From Bacteroidota bacterium (GTDB lineage Bacteria > Bacteroidota > Bacteroidia > Cytophagales > Cyclobacteriaceae), in the NCBI GenBank assembly GCA_024280115.1, contig JAJRQT010000061.1, forward strand, positions 1-46,245: a stretch of 46,245 nucleotides of DNA, read 5' to 3'. The notes below the pieces were generated by a model. The model was not told the origin of the DNA and ran no database searches. It saw only the letters and a program-made list of their open reading frames with translations. Position 1 is the first letter of the stretch. Each line of letters opens with the position of its first letter. Below are positions 16,669 to 25,912 of the stretch, in pieces. The position numbers and the translations under genes were made by a program.

Positions 16669-16880
16669 CCCGTCCGGCTTGAGGACAATGTAAATGAAAA
16701 GATATATTGCTGATTTTTAAATACGTAATTAACATAAACAACCTTCTTTTATACAGCACCTCAGTGAATACCTTTGTTGGTACGCAAAATGGAAATGATC
16801 TGAAAATCTGAATATCTTAAAGGCAATGGAGTTCGTGAAAACAAAATCTTGTTATTCATTTTCGCTTTATTCAATTTAGC

Positions 16881-16888
16881 TATTTTTG
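16881..16888 (+). promoter_or_regulatory. Candidate pgi promoter -7 element
   Basis: TATTTTTG fits the Bacteroidota TAnnTTTG consensus and lies 32 bp before the pgi start codon. No clear -33 box. Confidence 0.4.
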
Positions 16889-16919
16889 TGAAACTTTATA
16901 ATGACAAAATTTACTCAAC

Positions 16920-18572
16920 ATGTTGAAGAATACAAATCCAACCCGCACAGATTCCTGGAAAAAACTCAATGCTCATTTCGAAACTGTAAAAGACATTCAG
17001 ATGAAAGATCTGTTCGAAAATGATCCTGAGCGGTTTAACAGGTTTTCTCTAAGTTTTGAAGATATTCTCCTGGATTATTCAAAAAATCGAATTACCGAAG
17101 AAACAATTCAATTACTACTTGAATTAGCAGAAGAATCTGCTCTTAAAGAGGCTATTGAAGGATTCTTTAGTGGCGAAGCAATCAACCGAACTGAAAACAG
17201 GGCTGTATTACATACCGCATTGCGAAATAGCTCAGATCGTGCTGTTCTAGTTGATGGGAAGGATGTAATGCCGGAAGTTCGGGCTGTTTTGGATAAAATG
17301 AAGAATTTTTCCAATCAGGTTATATCCGGGGAATGGAAGGGTTTTTCAGGGAAATCAATTACTGATATAGTGAACATCGGTATCGGAGGTTCAGACCTTG
17401 GCCCTTTGATGGTAACGGAGGCGCTCAGACCGTATAAGATGGAAAATATTGAAGCACATTTTGTATCCAATGTCGATGGTACTCATATTGCTGAAACGCT
17501 CAAAGATCTAAACCCCGAAACCACCCTGTTTTTAGTGGCCTCAAAAACCTTTACCACACAGGAAACAATGACGAATGCCTTCACGGCCCGTGATTGGTTT
17601 TTAAAAGCAGCCCATGACAATGAGCATATCAAAAAACATTTTGCTGCGCTGTCAACAAACAAAGACGCTGTAGAAGCCTTCGGTATTGATGTTGATAATA
17701 TGTTTGAATTTTGGAATTGGGTTGGCGGAAGGTATTCTCTGTGGTCAGCGATTGGCCTTTCCATCGCTTGCACCATTGGTTATGAGAATTTTGAACAGCT
17801 TTTGAAAGGCGCTCATAATATGGACGAGCATTTCAGAACCACTCCTTTTGAAAATAATATACCGGTTATTCTAGCCCTAATTGGTATTTGGTATAATAAT
17901 TTTTTTGGTGCGGAAACAGAAACAATTTTACCATACGATCAATATCTACACCGGTTTTCAGCTTATTTCCAACAGGGAAATATGGAAAGCAACGGAAAAT
18001 ATATAGACCGCAATGGAGAAAAGGTGAATTATCAGACAGGACCCATTATTTGGGGCGAACCTGGTACAAATGGGCAACATGCATTTTATCAACTGATTCA
18101 TCAGGGCACAAAGATCATTCCTTGTGATTTCCTGGCACCGGCAAATTCACAGAATCCAATTGGTGAACATCATCCAAAATTGCTCGCTAACTTTTTTGCT
18201 CAAACAGAAGCCCTGATGACGGGAAAAACTGAAGAAGAAGTTCTTTCCGAGCTGAAGGGTGCTGGAAAATCTCCAGAAGAAATTGAATTTCTACTACCAT
18301 TCAAGGTTTTTGAAGGCAACAGGCCAACCAATTCTATTTTATTTGATAAATTGACGCCGGAAACATTGGGAAGCCTTATAGCTATGTATGAGCACAAGAT
18401 CTTTGTTCAAGGGATTATATGGAATATATTTAGTTTCGATCAATGGGGCGTTGAATTGGGTAAACAACTGGCAAACCAAATATTGCCCGAACTCCAGAAC
18501 GATAAACCTGTAACGTCACATGATGGCTCTACAAATGGATTGATAAATGCCTATAAGAAAATGAGGAAATAG
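16920..18572 (+). CDS. pgi: Glucose-6-phosphate isomerase
   Basis: The enzyme interconverts glucose 6-phosphate and fructose 6-phosphate in glycolysis and gluconeogenesis. The 550-residue product is the long (E. coli-like) form. Visible signatures are [11 protein letters not shown] near residues 152-162, [19 protein letters not shown] near 263-281, the family block around [20 protein letters not shown] near 340-359 with the catalytic Glu, [16 protein letters not shown] near 381-396, and a C-terminal EHKIFVQG. Nothing odd. It is a single gene with its own promoter-like element. Confidence 0.97.
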   Translation: MLKNTNPTRTDSWKKLNAHFETVKDIQMKDLFENDPERFNRFSLSFEDILLDYSKNRITEETIQLLLELAEESALKEAIEGFFSGEAINRTENRAVLHTALRNSSDRAVLVDGKDVMPEVRAVLDKMKNFSNQVISGEWKGFSGKSITDIVNIGIGGSDLGPLMVTEALRPYKMENIEAHFVSNVDGTHIAETLKDLNPETTLFLVASKTFTTQETMTNAFTARDWFLKAAHDNEHIKKHFAALSTNKDAVEAFGIDVDNMFEFWNWVGGRYSLWSAIGLSIACTIGYENFEQLLKGAHNMDEHFRTTPFENNIPVILALIGIWYNNFFGAETETILPYDQYLHRFSAYFQQGNMESNGKYIDRNGEKVNYQTGPIIWGEPGTNGQHAFYQLIHQGTKIIPCDFLAPANSQNPIGEHHPKLLANFFAQTEALMTGKTEEEVLSELKGAGKSPEEIEFLLPFKVFEGNRPTNSILFDKLTPETLGSLIAMYEHKIFVQGIIWNIFSFDQWGVELGKQLANQILPELQNDKPVTSHDGSTNGLINAYKKMRK

Positions 18573-18638
18573 AATTTATCTACAAATCGTCAGTTATTCA
18601 TTTCATTTGAATTCTACTTGACTAAGTTGGGCAATCAA

Positions 18639-18694
18639 TTGATTTTCTCCTTCTTTTTACCCTTGGTCCCTAAAGGCAAGAAGGAGAAAATCAA
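18639..18694. terminator. Long hairpin between convergent pgi and agmatinase genes
   Basis: TTGATTTTCTCCTTCTT at 18639-18655 is a perfect 17 bp inverted match to 18678-18694, with a 22 nt loop. CCCTAAAGG within the loop can instead pair with CCTTTAGGG about 30 bp downstream, so two folds compete. It lies between two convergent genes, where a bidirectional terminator is expected, but it may also be a dispersed intergenic repeat. The remaining intergenic bases to 18853 hold nothing else that I recognise. Confidence 0.5.
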
Positions 18695-18853
18695 CCTGGC
18701 TCCCTTTAGGGTTTGGGGTAAAACAGGTTTATTTATCGTCTCAGTAAAGTATTAATTTTATAACTAAATTCTATGGAATAGAAAACGGAATAGACAGAAG
18801 ATAACTCATTGTTAAATAATTATTTAGACTCAATCACTTAAACGGATTTCTCA

Positions 18854-19939
18854 CTAAACAAAAGAAAGTAATTTTTGAGATGCTGCGGTGATGTTTGATA
18901 AATAATATAGTAATCTTGAGCCTACTATTGCATCCCATTGGTCATCAGAGCCGGAAACTTCGCAAATATCAAAAGCCAGGATTTTTTTTCCTGATTCGGC
19001 GATTCTATCAAATAAATATATAACCTGATTATATGATAACCCTCCGGGAACCGGTGTTCCAGTAGATGGACAGAATTGCCTTTCCAATCCGTCAATATCG
19101 AAAGTGATATATAAGTTCTCCGGAAGTTCTTCTATTATTTGGTTGACCTGGTCCGACCATGTTCTTCCTTCGTATCGTTCTCTTGCAAGAGTAGAATCAA
19201 AGAAGGTAAATATTCTATCATCTTTTTTTATAATATCAGCTTCCTGTTTGCATAAATCTCTGACCCCAAGCTGAATAAGCTTATCAATTTCATTGACCTT
19301 CAAAATATTGTGCATGATGGATGCGTGCGAGTTTTTAAACCCCATGTAAAATGGTCTCAAATCCGCATGCGCATCAATTTGCAAAACACCTACATTATCA
19401 TTCGATTGCGCTATAGCTCTCATCAATCCTAAAGGAGAACTATGGTCACCGCCGAGCACAACAGGAATTTTACCATCATTCAGGATTTCCAATGATTTTG
19501 TATAGACCCAGACATTAATTTTTTCGGATAAAGTATTGATATTCTTTAATATAAGATTAATATGTTCGTCAGTGAGATGAACACCTTTTCCTTCAAGATG
19601 ATTGATATAGCCAGTTGAATATTCCCTCGCCTGGTTATTTTTTTTAATCCACTCATCTTCTATTGGCAGCATGGAAATACCGAGTTCCCATGCATCTGGC
19701 ATTCTTTCGAGATAGAGATCAATTTGAGAGGATACATTTAAAATTGCCTTAGGACCCGTAGAGGCTCCATCTTTAAAAGATGCTGTCACATCCCATGGTA
19801 CCGGAATTACAACAATCTCTGAAGTATCGTAATCAAATGGCAAACCGAACAACTTACCAGCCTGCCCCACCTTATTGGGATTAAACCTTTTTATGAATTT
19901 CTTTTTAGTATAAGATTCCATCTTATCTATATTTTTCAT
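18854..19939 (-). CDS. speB: Agmatinase-family ureohydrolase
   Basis: The 361-residue protein belongs to the arginase/agmatinase family with a binuclear Mn site. All metal ligands are present: His166 (GGDHSSP), Asp189, His191 and Asp193 (DAHADLR), and Asp281 and Asp283 (TFDIDGLE), with Glu327 (DICEVSG). Agmatinase gives putrescine plus urea from agmatine. Agmatinase rather than arginase is favoured by its position 78 bp downstream of the SpeD-SpeE fusion, where putrescine would be the direct substrate. Arginase or guanidinobutyrase activity is not excluded. A ~30-residue N-terminal extension precedes the core. Confidence 0.87.
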   Translation of the reverse strand: MKNIDKMESYTKKKFIKRFNPNKVGQAGKLFGLPFDYDTSEIVVIPVPWDVTASFKDGASTGPKAILNVSSQIDLYLERMPDAWELGISMLPIEDEWIKKNNQAREYSTGYINHLEGKGVHLTDEHINLILKNINTLSEKINVWVYTKSLEILNDGKIPVVLGGDHSSPLGLMRAIAQSNDNVGVLQIDAHADLRPFYMGFKNSHASIMHNILKVNEIDKLIQLGVRDLCKQEADIIKKDDRIFTFFDSTLARERYEGRTWSDQVNQIIEELPENLYITFDIDGLERQFCPSTGTPVPGGLSYNQVIYLFDRIAESGKKILAFDICEVSGSDDQWDAIVGSRLLYYLSNITAASQKLLSFV

Positions 19940-20017
19940 GAATATTTCTGTATTAATTTAATGCACATTTCAATTGACGTTGTGATTTCCAACTCTATAC
20001 AAATATCAATAATTATC

Positions 20018-21307
20018 TTAATTATTTAAGTCAAGAATATCTTCAACAAATTTAGGCAATACAAAAGAAGAATTGTGGATATCAATACTATAATACCTTA
20101 ATTTATTTTCTACACAAAAGGAATCGATTTGGCGTTGATTAAGATTATGAAAGGGGTCAATTTTTCCTTTTGAACTGAATGAAAAACTCCACATTCCTGA
20201 TGGAAATGAAGGCAGGTACATCAGGTAGCAATGAACATTTTCCTTTCCAAATATTTTATGGTAACACTGGAACACTTCTTTAAAGATATGCTGGTTGTAT
20301 CTTGGAGATTCGCTTTGCGTAACCATAATACCATCCTGCTTGAGAATTCGATAAATTTCCATATAGAATGATTCAGTAAACAGGCCTTCCCCCGGACCTT
20401 CCGGATCATCAGAATCTACAATAACTAAATCATATAATTCAGGGCTACAGTTACTTACGAATTTTATACCATCTTCTACATGAGTGTTAACTCTTTTGTC
20501 ATTGAGTGAAACCGACAAGAAAGGTAGAAATTCCTGTGCCGCCTTTATGACAAATTCATCAATTTCAACCAGGTCAATTTTGGCTATATTTTTATGCTTT
20601 AGCAGCTCTCTGACGGTGCCCCCATCTCCACCACCAATTACCAAAATTCTTTCTGCTTTCCCATGGGCAAACGCCGGTATATGGGCAATCATTTCATGAT
20701 AAACATATTCATCCTCTTCAGCACAGGCAATATTTCCATCCAGCACGAGAATTTTACCAAAAGCATCCGTATTATAAATTTCAATTTTTTGAAATTGCGA
20801 CTGATGGTAAAAAAGCTGTTCACCACTATGTTTTAGTGAAAGTGCAATATTTTCATTACGTTCAGTAAACCAGATGTCTCTGGTTGTTTTGATTTTATTC
20901 TCGGTTTTTACTGATTTTATATTTTTTGTAGGAAGATTCCTGTTTGAGGCCTCAATCAAGTTGCTCTGTCCCCTGTTCAGCTCCATTGTCGAACCGTGGC
21001 TTGCACCCAGGGCTTTTTTTATAAAATCGTACGCCAACCATGGATCAACGGTTTCTCCGCAGGTATAAATATCTATGGATGCATATCCATATTCTGGCCA
21101 GCAATGTATGGAGAAGTGGCTTTCCTGAATGACGATTACGCCTGATACACCATGGGGAGAAAAATGGTGAAAGGTAGAATTAATAACAGTTGCTCCTGCT
21201 TTTTCAACGGCATCGAGCATGCTCCGCTCCACAAAATTCACATCATCAATCTTATCTAGATCGCATTGGTAGAGCTCTGCAATAATGTGGCGGCCTAAGG
21301 CTATCAT
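20018..21307 (-). CDS. speD-speE: Fused S-adenosylmethionine decarboxylase - spermidine synthase
   Basis: The 429-residue protein joins two consecutive enzymes of spermidine synthesis. Residues 1-115 are a prokaryotic AdoMet decarboxylase: the self-cleavage site Glu62-Ser63 (QESHFSIH), which yields the pyruvoyl group, His68 and Cys83 (YTCG) all fall where Thermotoga SpeD has them. After a linker (about 116-142), residues 143-425 are an aminopropyltransferase: DEYVYHEM, the nucleotide-binding GGGDGGTVRELLKH near 215-228, and VDSDDPEGPGEGLF with the catalytic Asp. If SpeD self-cleaves, the C-terminal piece will be alpha chain plus SpeE. The gene overlaps sixA by 4 bp (ATGA) and is followed by the agmatinase gene. 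Fusions of this kind have been described; the linked product is not a frameshift artefact, since one uninterrupted frame covers both. Confidence 0.93.
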   Translation of the reverse strand: MIALGRHIIAELYQCDLDKIDDVNFVERSMLDAVEKAGATVINSTFHHFSPHGVSGVIVIQESHFSIHCWPEYGYASIDIYTCGETVDPWLAYDFIKKALGASHGSTMELNRGQSNLIEASNRNLPTKNIKSVKTENKIKTTRDIWFTERNENIALSLKHSGEQLFYHQSQFQKIEIYNTDAFGKILVLDGNIACAEEDEYVYHEMIAHIPAFAHGKAERILVIGGGDGGTVRELLKHKNIAKIDLVEIDEFVIKAAQEFLPFLSVSLNDKRVNTHVEDGIKFVSNCSPELYDLVIVDSDDPEGPGEGLFTESFYMEIYRILKQDGIMVTQSESPRYNQHIFKEVFQCYHKIFGKENVHCYLMYLPSFPSGMWSFSFSSKGKIDPFHNLNQRQIDSFCVENKLRYYSIDIHNSSFVLPKFVEDILDLNN

Positions 21308-21813
21308 TGATTATCAGTCACATAATCATCAGGAGAAACATAATATTCAAATGAAGCATTTGCAGTTGACACTTCAGTCCATTCATCAACATCGAAGGAG
21401 ATTTTAACCATTCCACCTTCTGCCATTCCATCAAAATAATGTCCCGTAATGTGTTCGACAAAATAGGATACTACCGGATTATGACCTACGATAATTACCT
21501 CATTCCAATCATTATTGAACTCGCAAACCTTATTAATGATTATTCTTACCGATGCTTCATATAAATCCTCATCGCTAACAATCATTTCGATATCATAATT
21601 AATTTGATCTGCAATTTGTTCTGCCGTTTGAATAGCTCTTTTGGCATTGCTGCACAGAATCCCTGATATTTCTGTGTATTTATTATAAATATATGCTCCG
21701 AGCCTTGTCGCCTGCTGCAAGCCTTCAGATGCAAGTATTCGATCGAGGTCTTTCTGCCCAGCTTCGGCCTGCCTGGACCTGGCATGTCTTATTATAAATA
21801 AAGTCTTCCCCAT
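21304..21813 (-). CDS. sixA: SixA-like histidine phosphatase
   Basis: The 169-residue product is a small histidine phosphatase with the RHAR motif at residues 9-12 (His10 is the phosphorylated nucleophile) and the second catalytic His in VGHNP. This fits the SixA branch, which removes phosphate from histidine phosphotransfer proteins, although related members act on metabolites. It is the first gene of the operon with the speD-speE fusion (4 bp overlap), an uncommon partner for which I have no explanation. Confidence 0.82.
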   Translation of the reverse strand: MGKTLFIIRHARSRQAEAGQKDLDRILASEGLQQATRLGAYIYNKYTEISGILCSNAKRAIQTAEQIADQINYDIEMIVSDEDLYEASVRIIINKVCEFNNDWNEVIIVGHNPVVSYFVEHITGHYFDGMAEGGMVKISFDVDEWTEVSTANASFEYYVSPDDYVTDNQ

Positions 21814-21924
21814 AATTAAAATAATTTTTTAGGTGTTTCAATTTTTGCGAACAAAAATGATTGATTTGCTATTTTAATAATTTTTTATTGATATTTGGGG
21901 CTTTATTTAAAAAACAGAACATTA

Positions 21925-24240
21925 ATGTCTAAGAATTTAGTAATAGTTGAGTCGCCGGCAAAAGCCAAAACCATAGAGGGGTACCTGGGTGGAGATTACA
22001 AGGTTGTATCGAGTTATGGCCATGTTCGGGATCTTCCGAAAGACGATATGGCCATTGATGTGAAAAATGGATTTAAGCCAACCTATGAAATCACAAAAGA
22101 TAAAAAGGAAGTTATAAAAAACCTTAAAAATGACGTCAAGCAATCAGAAATGATCTTTCTGGCCAGTGATGATGACCGTGAGGGGGAGGCTATTTCCTGG
22201 CATTTAAAGGAGGCATTAAAACTGGATGATGATAAAACGAGGAGAATTGTATTTAGAGAAATTACTAAAAATGCCATACTGAATGCAATAAAAACTCCAA
22301 GAAACCTGGATATTGACCTGGTAAATGCTCAGCAAGCCAGGAGAATTCTCGATCGCCTTGTCGGTTTTGAAATCAGTCCGATTTTATGGAAAAAAATTAA
22401 AGGAGGGCTTTCTGCCGGAAGGGTTCAATCTGTAGCAGTGAGACTCGTTGTGGAACGGGAACGTGAGATAGAAAAATTTGAAGCGCAGTCATTTTTTAAG
22501 GTTACTGCCTTATTCAAAATTGATCAAAGCAAAACTTTAAAAGCGGAGCTTGGAAAAAAATTCAAAACCGAAAGTGAAGCGCTTGAATTTCTAACAAGGT
22601 GTATCGGGGCTGAATTCACAATTAAAAACCTCGAAAAAAAACCTGCGAAAAAATCTCCTGCCGCTCCATTTACAACCTCGACATTGCAGCAGGAAGCAAG
22701 TCGAAAACTCGGATTCTCAGTTTCACAAACGATGTCTGTAGCCCAAAAACTATATGAATCCGGAAAAATCACTTATATGAGAACTGATTCGGTTAGTTTG
22801 TCAGAAGAAGCGATTGAGGGTGCAAAAACAGCAATTGCACAGTTTTACGGCGATAATTATATAAAAATCAGGCATTATAAAAATAAATCAAAAACAGCCC
22901 AGGAGGCACATGAAGCTATCAGGCCGACCAGTTTTCTGGACCAGAGCGCCGGAGCAAATAACGGCGAGCAAAGGTTGTATGACCTGATTTGGAAAAGAAC
23001 CATCGCATCTCAAATGGCGGACGCACAAATCGAAAGAACCATCGCAACCATAAATGTTTCCACTACCGAAGAAAATCTGACGGCCCAGGGCGAAGTAATC
23101 AAATTCGAAGGATTTTTAAAGGTTTACTTAGAATCTACAGACGATGAAGACGCCAATGGAGAGAGTCATGATATGCTCCCCCCTCTCCATGTTGGTCAAT
23201 TACTGGATTTGAACCATATGCTTGCTAAAGAGGGATTTACCCGTCCTTCTGCAAGATATACCGAGGCAAGCCTGGTAAAGAAACTGGAAGAGCTTGGAAT
23301 TGGCAGGCCATCGACCTATGCACCAACTATTACGACGATCCAGAAAAGAGATTATGTGAATAAGGAATCCAAGGAAGGAAAAGTAAGAAAATATAAGGAG
23401 ATTATCCTGGAAGCGGATCAGATTAAAAATACATTGAAATCGGAAAATGTGGGAGCAGAAAAAAACAAACTCTTTCCCACTAATACCGCAATGATCGTCA
23501 ATGATTTTTTAATCGGCCAATTCCCCAACATAATTGATTTTTCATTCACAGCAAATGTTGAAAAGGAACTGGACGAAATCGCAAGTGGGAAATTATCATG
23601 GGATAAAATGATCGAAAGTTTTTACAGCAGTTTCCACGTTGACGTAAAAACTTCCCAAAATATCAGTAAGGCTGATATTGGAGCTTTGCGAGAGTTGGGA
23701 GTTGACCCTGGTTCAGGTAAAAAAATATATGCCAGGCTGGCAAGATTTGGTCCCTGCGTACAATTGGGTGAGTTGGAAGATGAGGAAAAGCCCAGGTTTT
23801 CGAGTTTGCGAAAAGGACAATTAATTGAGACGATTACACTGGAAGATGCGCTTGAATTATTCAAACTTCCAAGGTTAATCGGAACATATGAAGATCAGAA
23901 TATGGAGGCTAATATTGGAAGATATGGCCCATACATCAGGCATAATAATAAATTCTACTCTCTTGGAGAAGGAGATGACCCGATGACTGTTTCCGAAGAA
24001 AGAGCAATCGAGCTGATTGAAATTAAGAGGAAAGAAGATGCCAACAGAGTCATAAAAATATTTGATGAAAATGAGGAATTCCAAATATTAAAAGGCAAGT
24101 GGGGGCCTTATTTAAAAGCCGGTAAAAAGAATGTAAAATTGCCCAAAGGCACGAAACCTGAAGATCTCACCTACGAAGAATGTGTGGAACTCGCTGAAAA
24201 GACTCCTGCAAAAAAACGAGGTGGCAAAAGAAAAAAATAA
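21925..24240 (+). CDS. topA: DNA topoisomerase I (type IA)
   Basis: The 771-residue enzyme relaxes negative supercoils. It starts with a Toprim domain (LVIVESPAKAKTIEGYLG), carries DDDREGEAISWHL near residues 82-94, and has the catalytic Tyr284 in ITYMRTDSVSLS. The C-terminal part holds repeats of the KGKWGPYLKAGKKNVKLPKG type instead of a four-Cys zinc ribbon, followed by a Lys/Arg-rich tail. The upstream in-frame TTG at 21895 is rejected because ATG at 21925 places the conserved MSKNLVIVES at the N-terminus. The sirtuin gene follows after 4 bp. Confidence 0.96.
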   Translation: MSKNLVIVESPAKAKTIEGYLGGDYKVVSSYGHVRDLPKDDMAIDVKNGFKPTYEITKDKKEVIKNLKNDVKQSEMIFLASDDDREGEAISWHLKEALKLDDDKTRRIVFREITKNAILNAIKTPRNLDIDLVNAQQARRILDRLVGFEISPILWKKIKGGLSAGRVQSVAVRLVVEREREIEKFEAQSFFKVTALFKIDQSKTLKAELGKKFKTESEALEFLTRCIGAEFTIKNLEKKPAKKSPAAPFTTSTLQQEASRKLGFSVSQTMSVAQKLYESGKITYMRTDSVSLSEEAIEGAKTAIAQFYGDNYIKIRHYKNKSKTAQEAHEAIRPTSFLDQSAGANNGEQRLYDLIWKRTIASQMADAQIERTIATINVSTTEENLTAQGEVIKFEGFLKVYLESTDDEDANGESHDMLPPLHVGQLLDLNHMLAKEGFTRPSARYTEASLVKKLEELGIGRPSTYAPTITTIQKRDYVNKESKEGKVRKYKEIILEADQIKNTLKSENVGAEKNKLFPTNTAMIVNDFLIGQFPNIIDFSFTANVEKELDEIASGKLSWDKMIESFYSSFHVDVKTSQNISKADIGALRELGVDPGSGKKIYARLARFGPCVQLGELEDEEKPRFSSLRKGQLIETITLEDALELFKLPRLIGTYEDQNMEANIGRYGPYIRHNNKFYSLGEGDDPMTVSEERAIELIEIKRKEDANRVIKIFDENEEFQILKGKWGPYLKAGKKNVKLPKGTKPEDLTYEECVELAEKTPAKKRGGKRKK

Positions 24241-24244
24241 ATAA

Positions 24245-24937
24245 ATGAAGAAAATTGTTGTTCTTTCCGGCGCCGGCGTAAGTGCAGAAAGCGGGATAAA
24301 GACCTTCCGCGATTCCGGAGGCCTTTGGGAGGGACACGATGTTATGGAAGTAGCATCTCCTGAAGGTTGGCATAAAAATCGCGAACTGGTGCTTGACTTT
24401 TATAATAAGAGAAGAAAAAATGCCCTTGCAGCTAAACCAAACGAAGGCCATAAGATTATAGCTGAGTTTGAAAAATATTTTTCAGTTACTGTTATCACTC
24501 AAAATGTTGATAATCTCCATGAAAAAGCAGGATCGAGTAAGGTGCTCCATCTGCACGGCGAACTTTTTAAATCCGAAAGTACCGAAGATCCCAGCCTTGT
24601 TTATGATATTGAAGGATGGGAGCTCAATATTGGTGATAAATGCGAGAGAGGATCTCAATTAAGACCTCATATAGTTTGGTTTGGAGAAATGGTACCCATG
24701 ATGGATGTCGCTGTTGAAGAAGCGCTTACTGCAGATATTTTTATTGTAATCGGTACCTCGTTGCAGGTTTATCCAGCAGCGGGTATATTGGAATATGTTA
24801 AAGAATCGATCCCTAAATTTATCATCGATCCCAATATGCCATCAGTCTCATCGAGGCCAAATCTGTTTCTTATTGAAGAAGTAGGCAGTATTGGAATGGC
24901 AAAAGTGCGCGAAATAATTCTCAAGGATTTGAATTAG
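24245..24937 (+). CDS. cobB: NAD-dependent protein deacylase (sirtuin)
   Basis: The 230-residue protein removes acyl groups from protein lysines using NAD. It has GAGVSAESG (9-17), TFRDSGGLW, TQNVDNLHEKAGS (85-97) and the catalytic His104 (HLHGEL). Tyr53 and Arg56 in FYNKRRKN match the Tyr-x-x-Arg that lets SIRT5 and E. coli CobB accept succinyl or malonyl groups, so desuccinylase activity is likely. The usual four zinc-binding Cys are absent; a single Cys133 remains in the zinc-module position. It begins 4 bp after topA and is probably co-transcribed. Confidence 0.92.
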   Translation: MKKIVVLSGAGVSAESGIKTFRDSGGLWEGHDVMEVASPEGWHKNRELVLDFYNKRRKNALAAKPNEGHKIIAEFEKYFSVTVITQNVDNLHEKAGSSKVLHLHGELFKSESTEDPSLVYDIEGWELNIGDKCERGSQLRPHIVWFGEMVPMMDVAVEEALTADIFIVIGTSLQVYPAAGILEYVKESIPKFIIDPNMPSVSSRPNLFLIEEVGSIGMAKVREIILKDLN

Positions 24938-25037
24938 TTAAAAATATTAACTTGGTATTTATACTGACAATTAATTCCATCAGGAAAATAGATTCGAGAA
25001 CAGAAAAGTAAGTCTGATAAATTTAAATCAAATATTC

Positions 25038-25343
25038 ATGGTTAAAATAATTCAATCAAACATTACTACAATAAGTAATTTTTTCAAAAATCACAAAATT
25101 GAAAAAGCTTATGTTTTTGGCTCTGCCGTTACAGATGATTTTGACGAAAACAGTGATCTTGATTTTCTTATAAAGTTTAAAAATGATTTAGATCCGCTCG
25201 AAAAAGGAGAATTATGATGGAATTTACACGATACTTTAAGAGATTATTTCAAAAGATAAATTGATATTGTTACTGAAAATTCTCTAAAAAATCCCTACTT
25301 CATAAAAGAGCTTGAAAGAACCAAAGAATTGATTTATGGATAA
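25038..25343 (+). pseudogene. Decayed MNT-type nucleotidyltransferase (antitoxin of a HEPN/MNT pair)
   Basis: Read in one frame from ATG 25038, the product is homologous throughout to minimal nucleotidyltransferases: AYVFGSAVTDDFDENSDLDF carries the GS-x10-DxD motif, and IDIVTENSLKNPYFIKELE is the conserved end. Two in-frame stops interrupt it: TGA at 25215-25217 and TAA at 25257-25259, the latter next to where family members have a basic residue before VDLV/IDIV. With no frameshift and two point stops, this is a recent null allele. The intact type AMPylates its HEPN toxin to silence it. Confidence 0.85.
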
Positions 25344-25457
25344 TAGAGTGAAAAAACTTTTATTCGATATGATGAAATAGAAAATGTTCAATTTTGGGGA
25401 ATCATAATAAATTCTCTACCGACTTTAAAAAAGGAGATAGAACAATATTTGAAATGA
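25336..25457 (+). pseudogene. Remnant of HEPN-type toxin (HepT/DUF86)
   Basis: Overlapping the end of the MNT remnant, an ATG at 25336 begins MDNRVKKLLFDM, a typical HepT N-terminus. After a change of frame, the ending WGIIINSLPTLKKEIEQYLK (stop at 25455-25457) is a typical HepT C-terminus. The middle, including the RX4HXY RNase motif, is missing, so the gene has a large internal deletion. The gene order and overlap are those of MNT/HEPN modules. Confidence 0.75.
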
Positions 25458-25559
25458 ATATGAAAGATAACGACTTTCATAATATACATTCCGTATTTAA
25501 CTAATCCTGCAACAAGGCGCTTTTCTAGCATTATTCATTCTGATCTTTAAATAGCAATT

Positions 25560-25579
25560 GCCGATACCCAAACATCGGC
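25560..25579. other. Short hairpin upstream of yefM
   Basis: GCCGAT at 25560-25565 pairs with ATCGGC at 25574-25579 around an 8 nt loop, 30 bp before the yefM operator palindrome. It could be a weak terminator isolating the TA operon. No T-tract of note follows. Confidence 0.3.
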
Positions 25580-25609
25580 TTCTGTATTAAATAAAAATTG
25601 AAAAGAGCG

Positions 25610-25635
25610 TATAAGTACGTATATTCGTACTTATA
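25610..25635. promoter_or_regulatory. Palindromic operator of the YefM/YoeB module
   Basis: TATAAGTACG at 25610-25619 is mirrored by CGTACTTATA at 25626-25635, a perfect 10 bp inverted repeat with a 6 bp centre, 24 bp before the antitoxin start codon. YefM-type antitoxins repress their own operon by binding such palindromes, so this is the likely autoregulatory site. Confidence 0.75.
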
Positions 25636-25659
25636 AGTGGACCTTAAAACAACATTTCG

Positions 25660-25911
25660 ATGATTGCAGCAAATTATTCAGAATTTAGAACAGGGCTAAA
25701 AAGTTTTTTGGACAGTGTTGAGGATGACAATGAAACCTTGATTATTAAAAGGAAAAGTGGAAAAGGAGCGGTTTTGATTTCGCTTGATGAGTACAACTCA
25801 ATTATGGAAACCCTTCACCTACTAAGCTCAAAGAAAAATGCTGATAGATTGTATGAGTCTATTCAACAGATGAAATCAGGTAAAATAATTAGACCAAAAT
25901 TAGACGAATAA
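25660..25911 (+). CDS. yefM: Antitoxin of the Phd/YefM family
   Basis: The 83-residue protein has the Phd/YefM N-terminal DNA-binding and dimer part (AANYSEFRTGLKSFLDSVED, ETLIIKRKSGKGAVLISLDEYNSIMETL) and a flexible C-terminal tail that would wrap the toxin. The toxin gene starts 1 bp after its stop codon, and a perfect palindrome lies upstream. It neutralises YoeB and represses the operon. Confidence 0.92.
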   Translation: MIAANYSEFRTGLKSFLDSVEDDNETLIIKRKSGKGAVLISLDEYNSIMETLHLLSSKKNADRLYESIQQMKSGKIIRPKLDE

Positions 25912-25912
25912 T

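Noticed and set aside
16487..16759. 90-codon minus-strand frame between smc and pgi
   Set aside because: It lies across an inverted-repeat element; its sequence follows from the repeat, and there is no domain or ribosome-binding site.
21895..21924. TTG at 21895 as the topA start
   Set aside because: ATG at 21925 gives the conserved N-terminus (MSKNLVIVESPAKAK); the upstream ten residues are not family-like.
25215..25217. In-frame TGA in the MNT gene as a selenocysteine or recoded stop
   Set aside because: A second, different in-frame stop (TAA 25257-25259) follows, no recoding hairpin is seen, and the partner toxin gene is deleted, so decay is the simpler reading.
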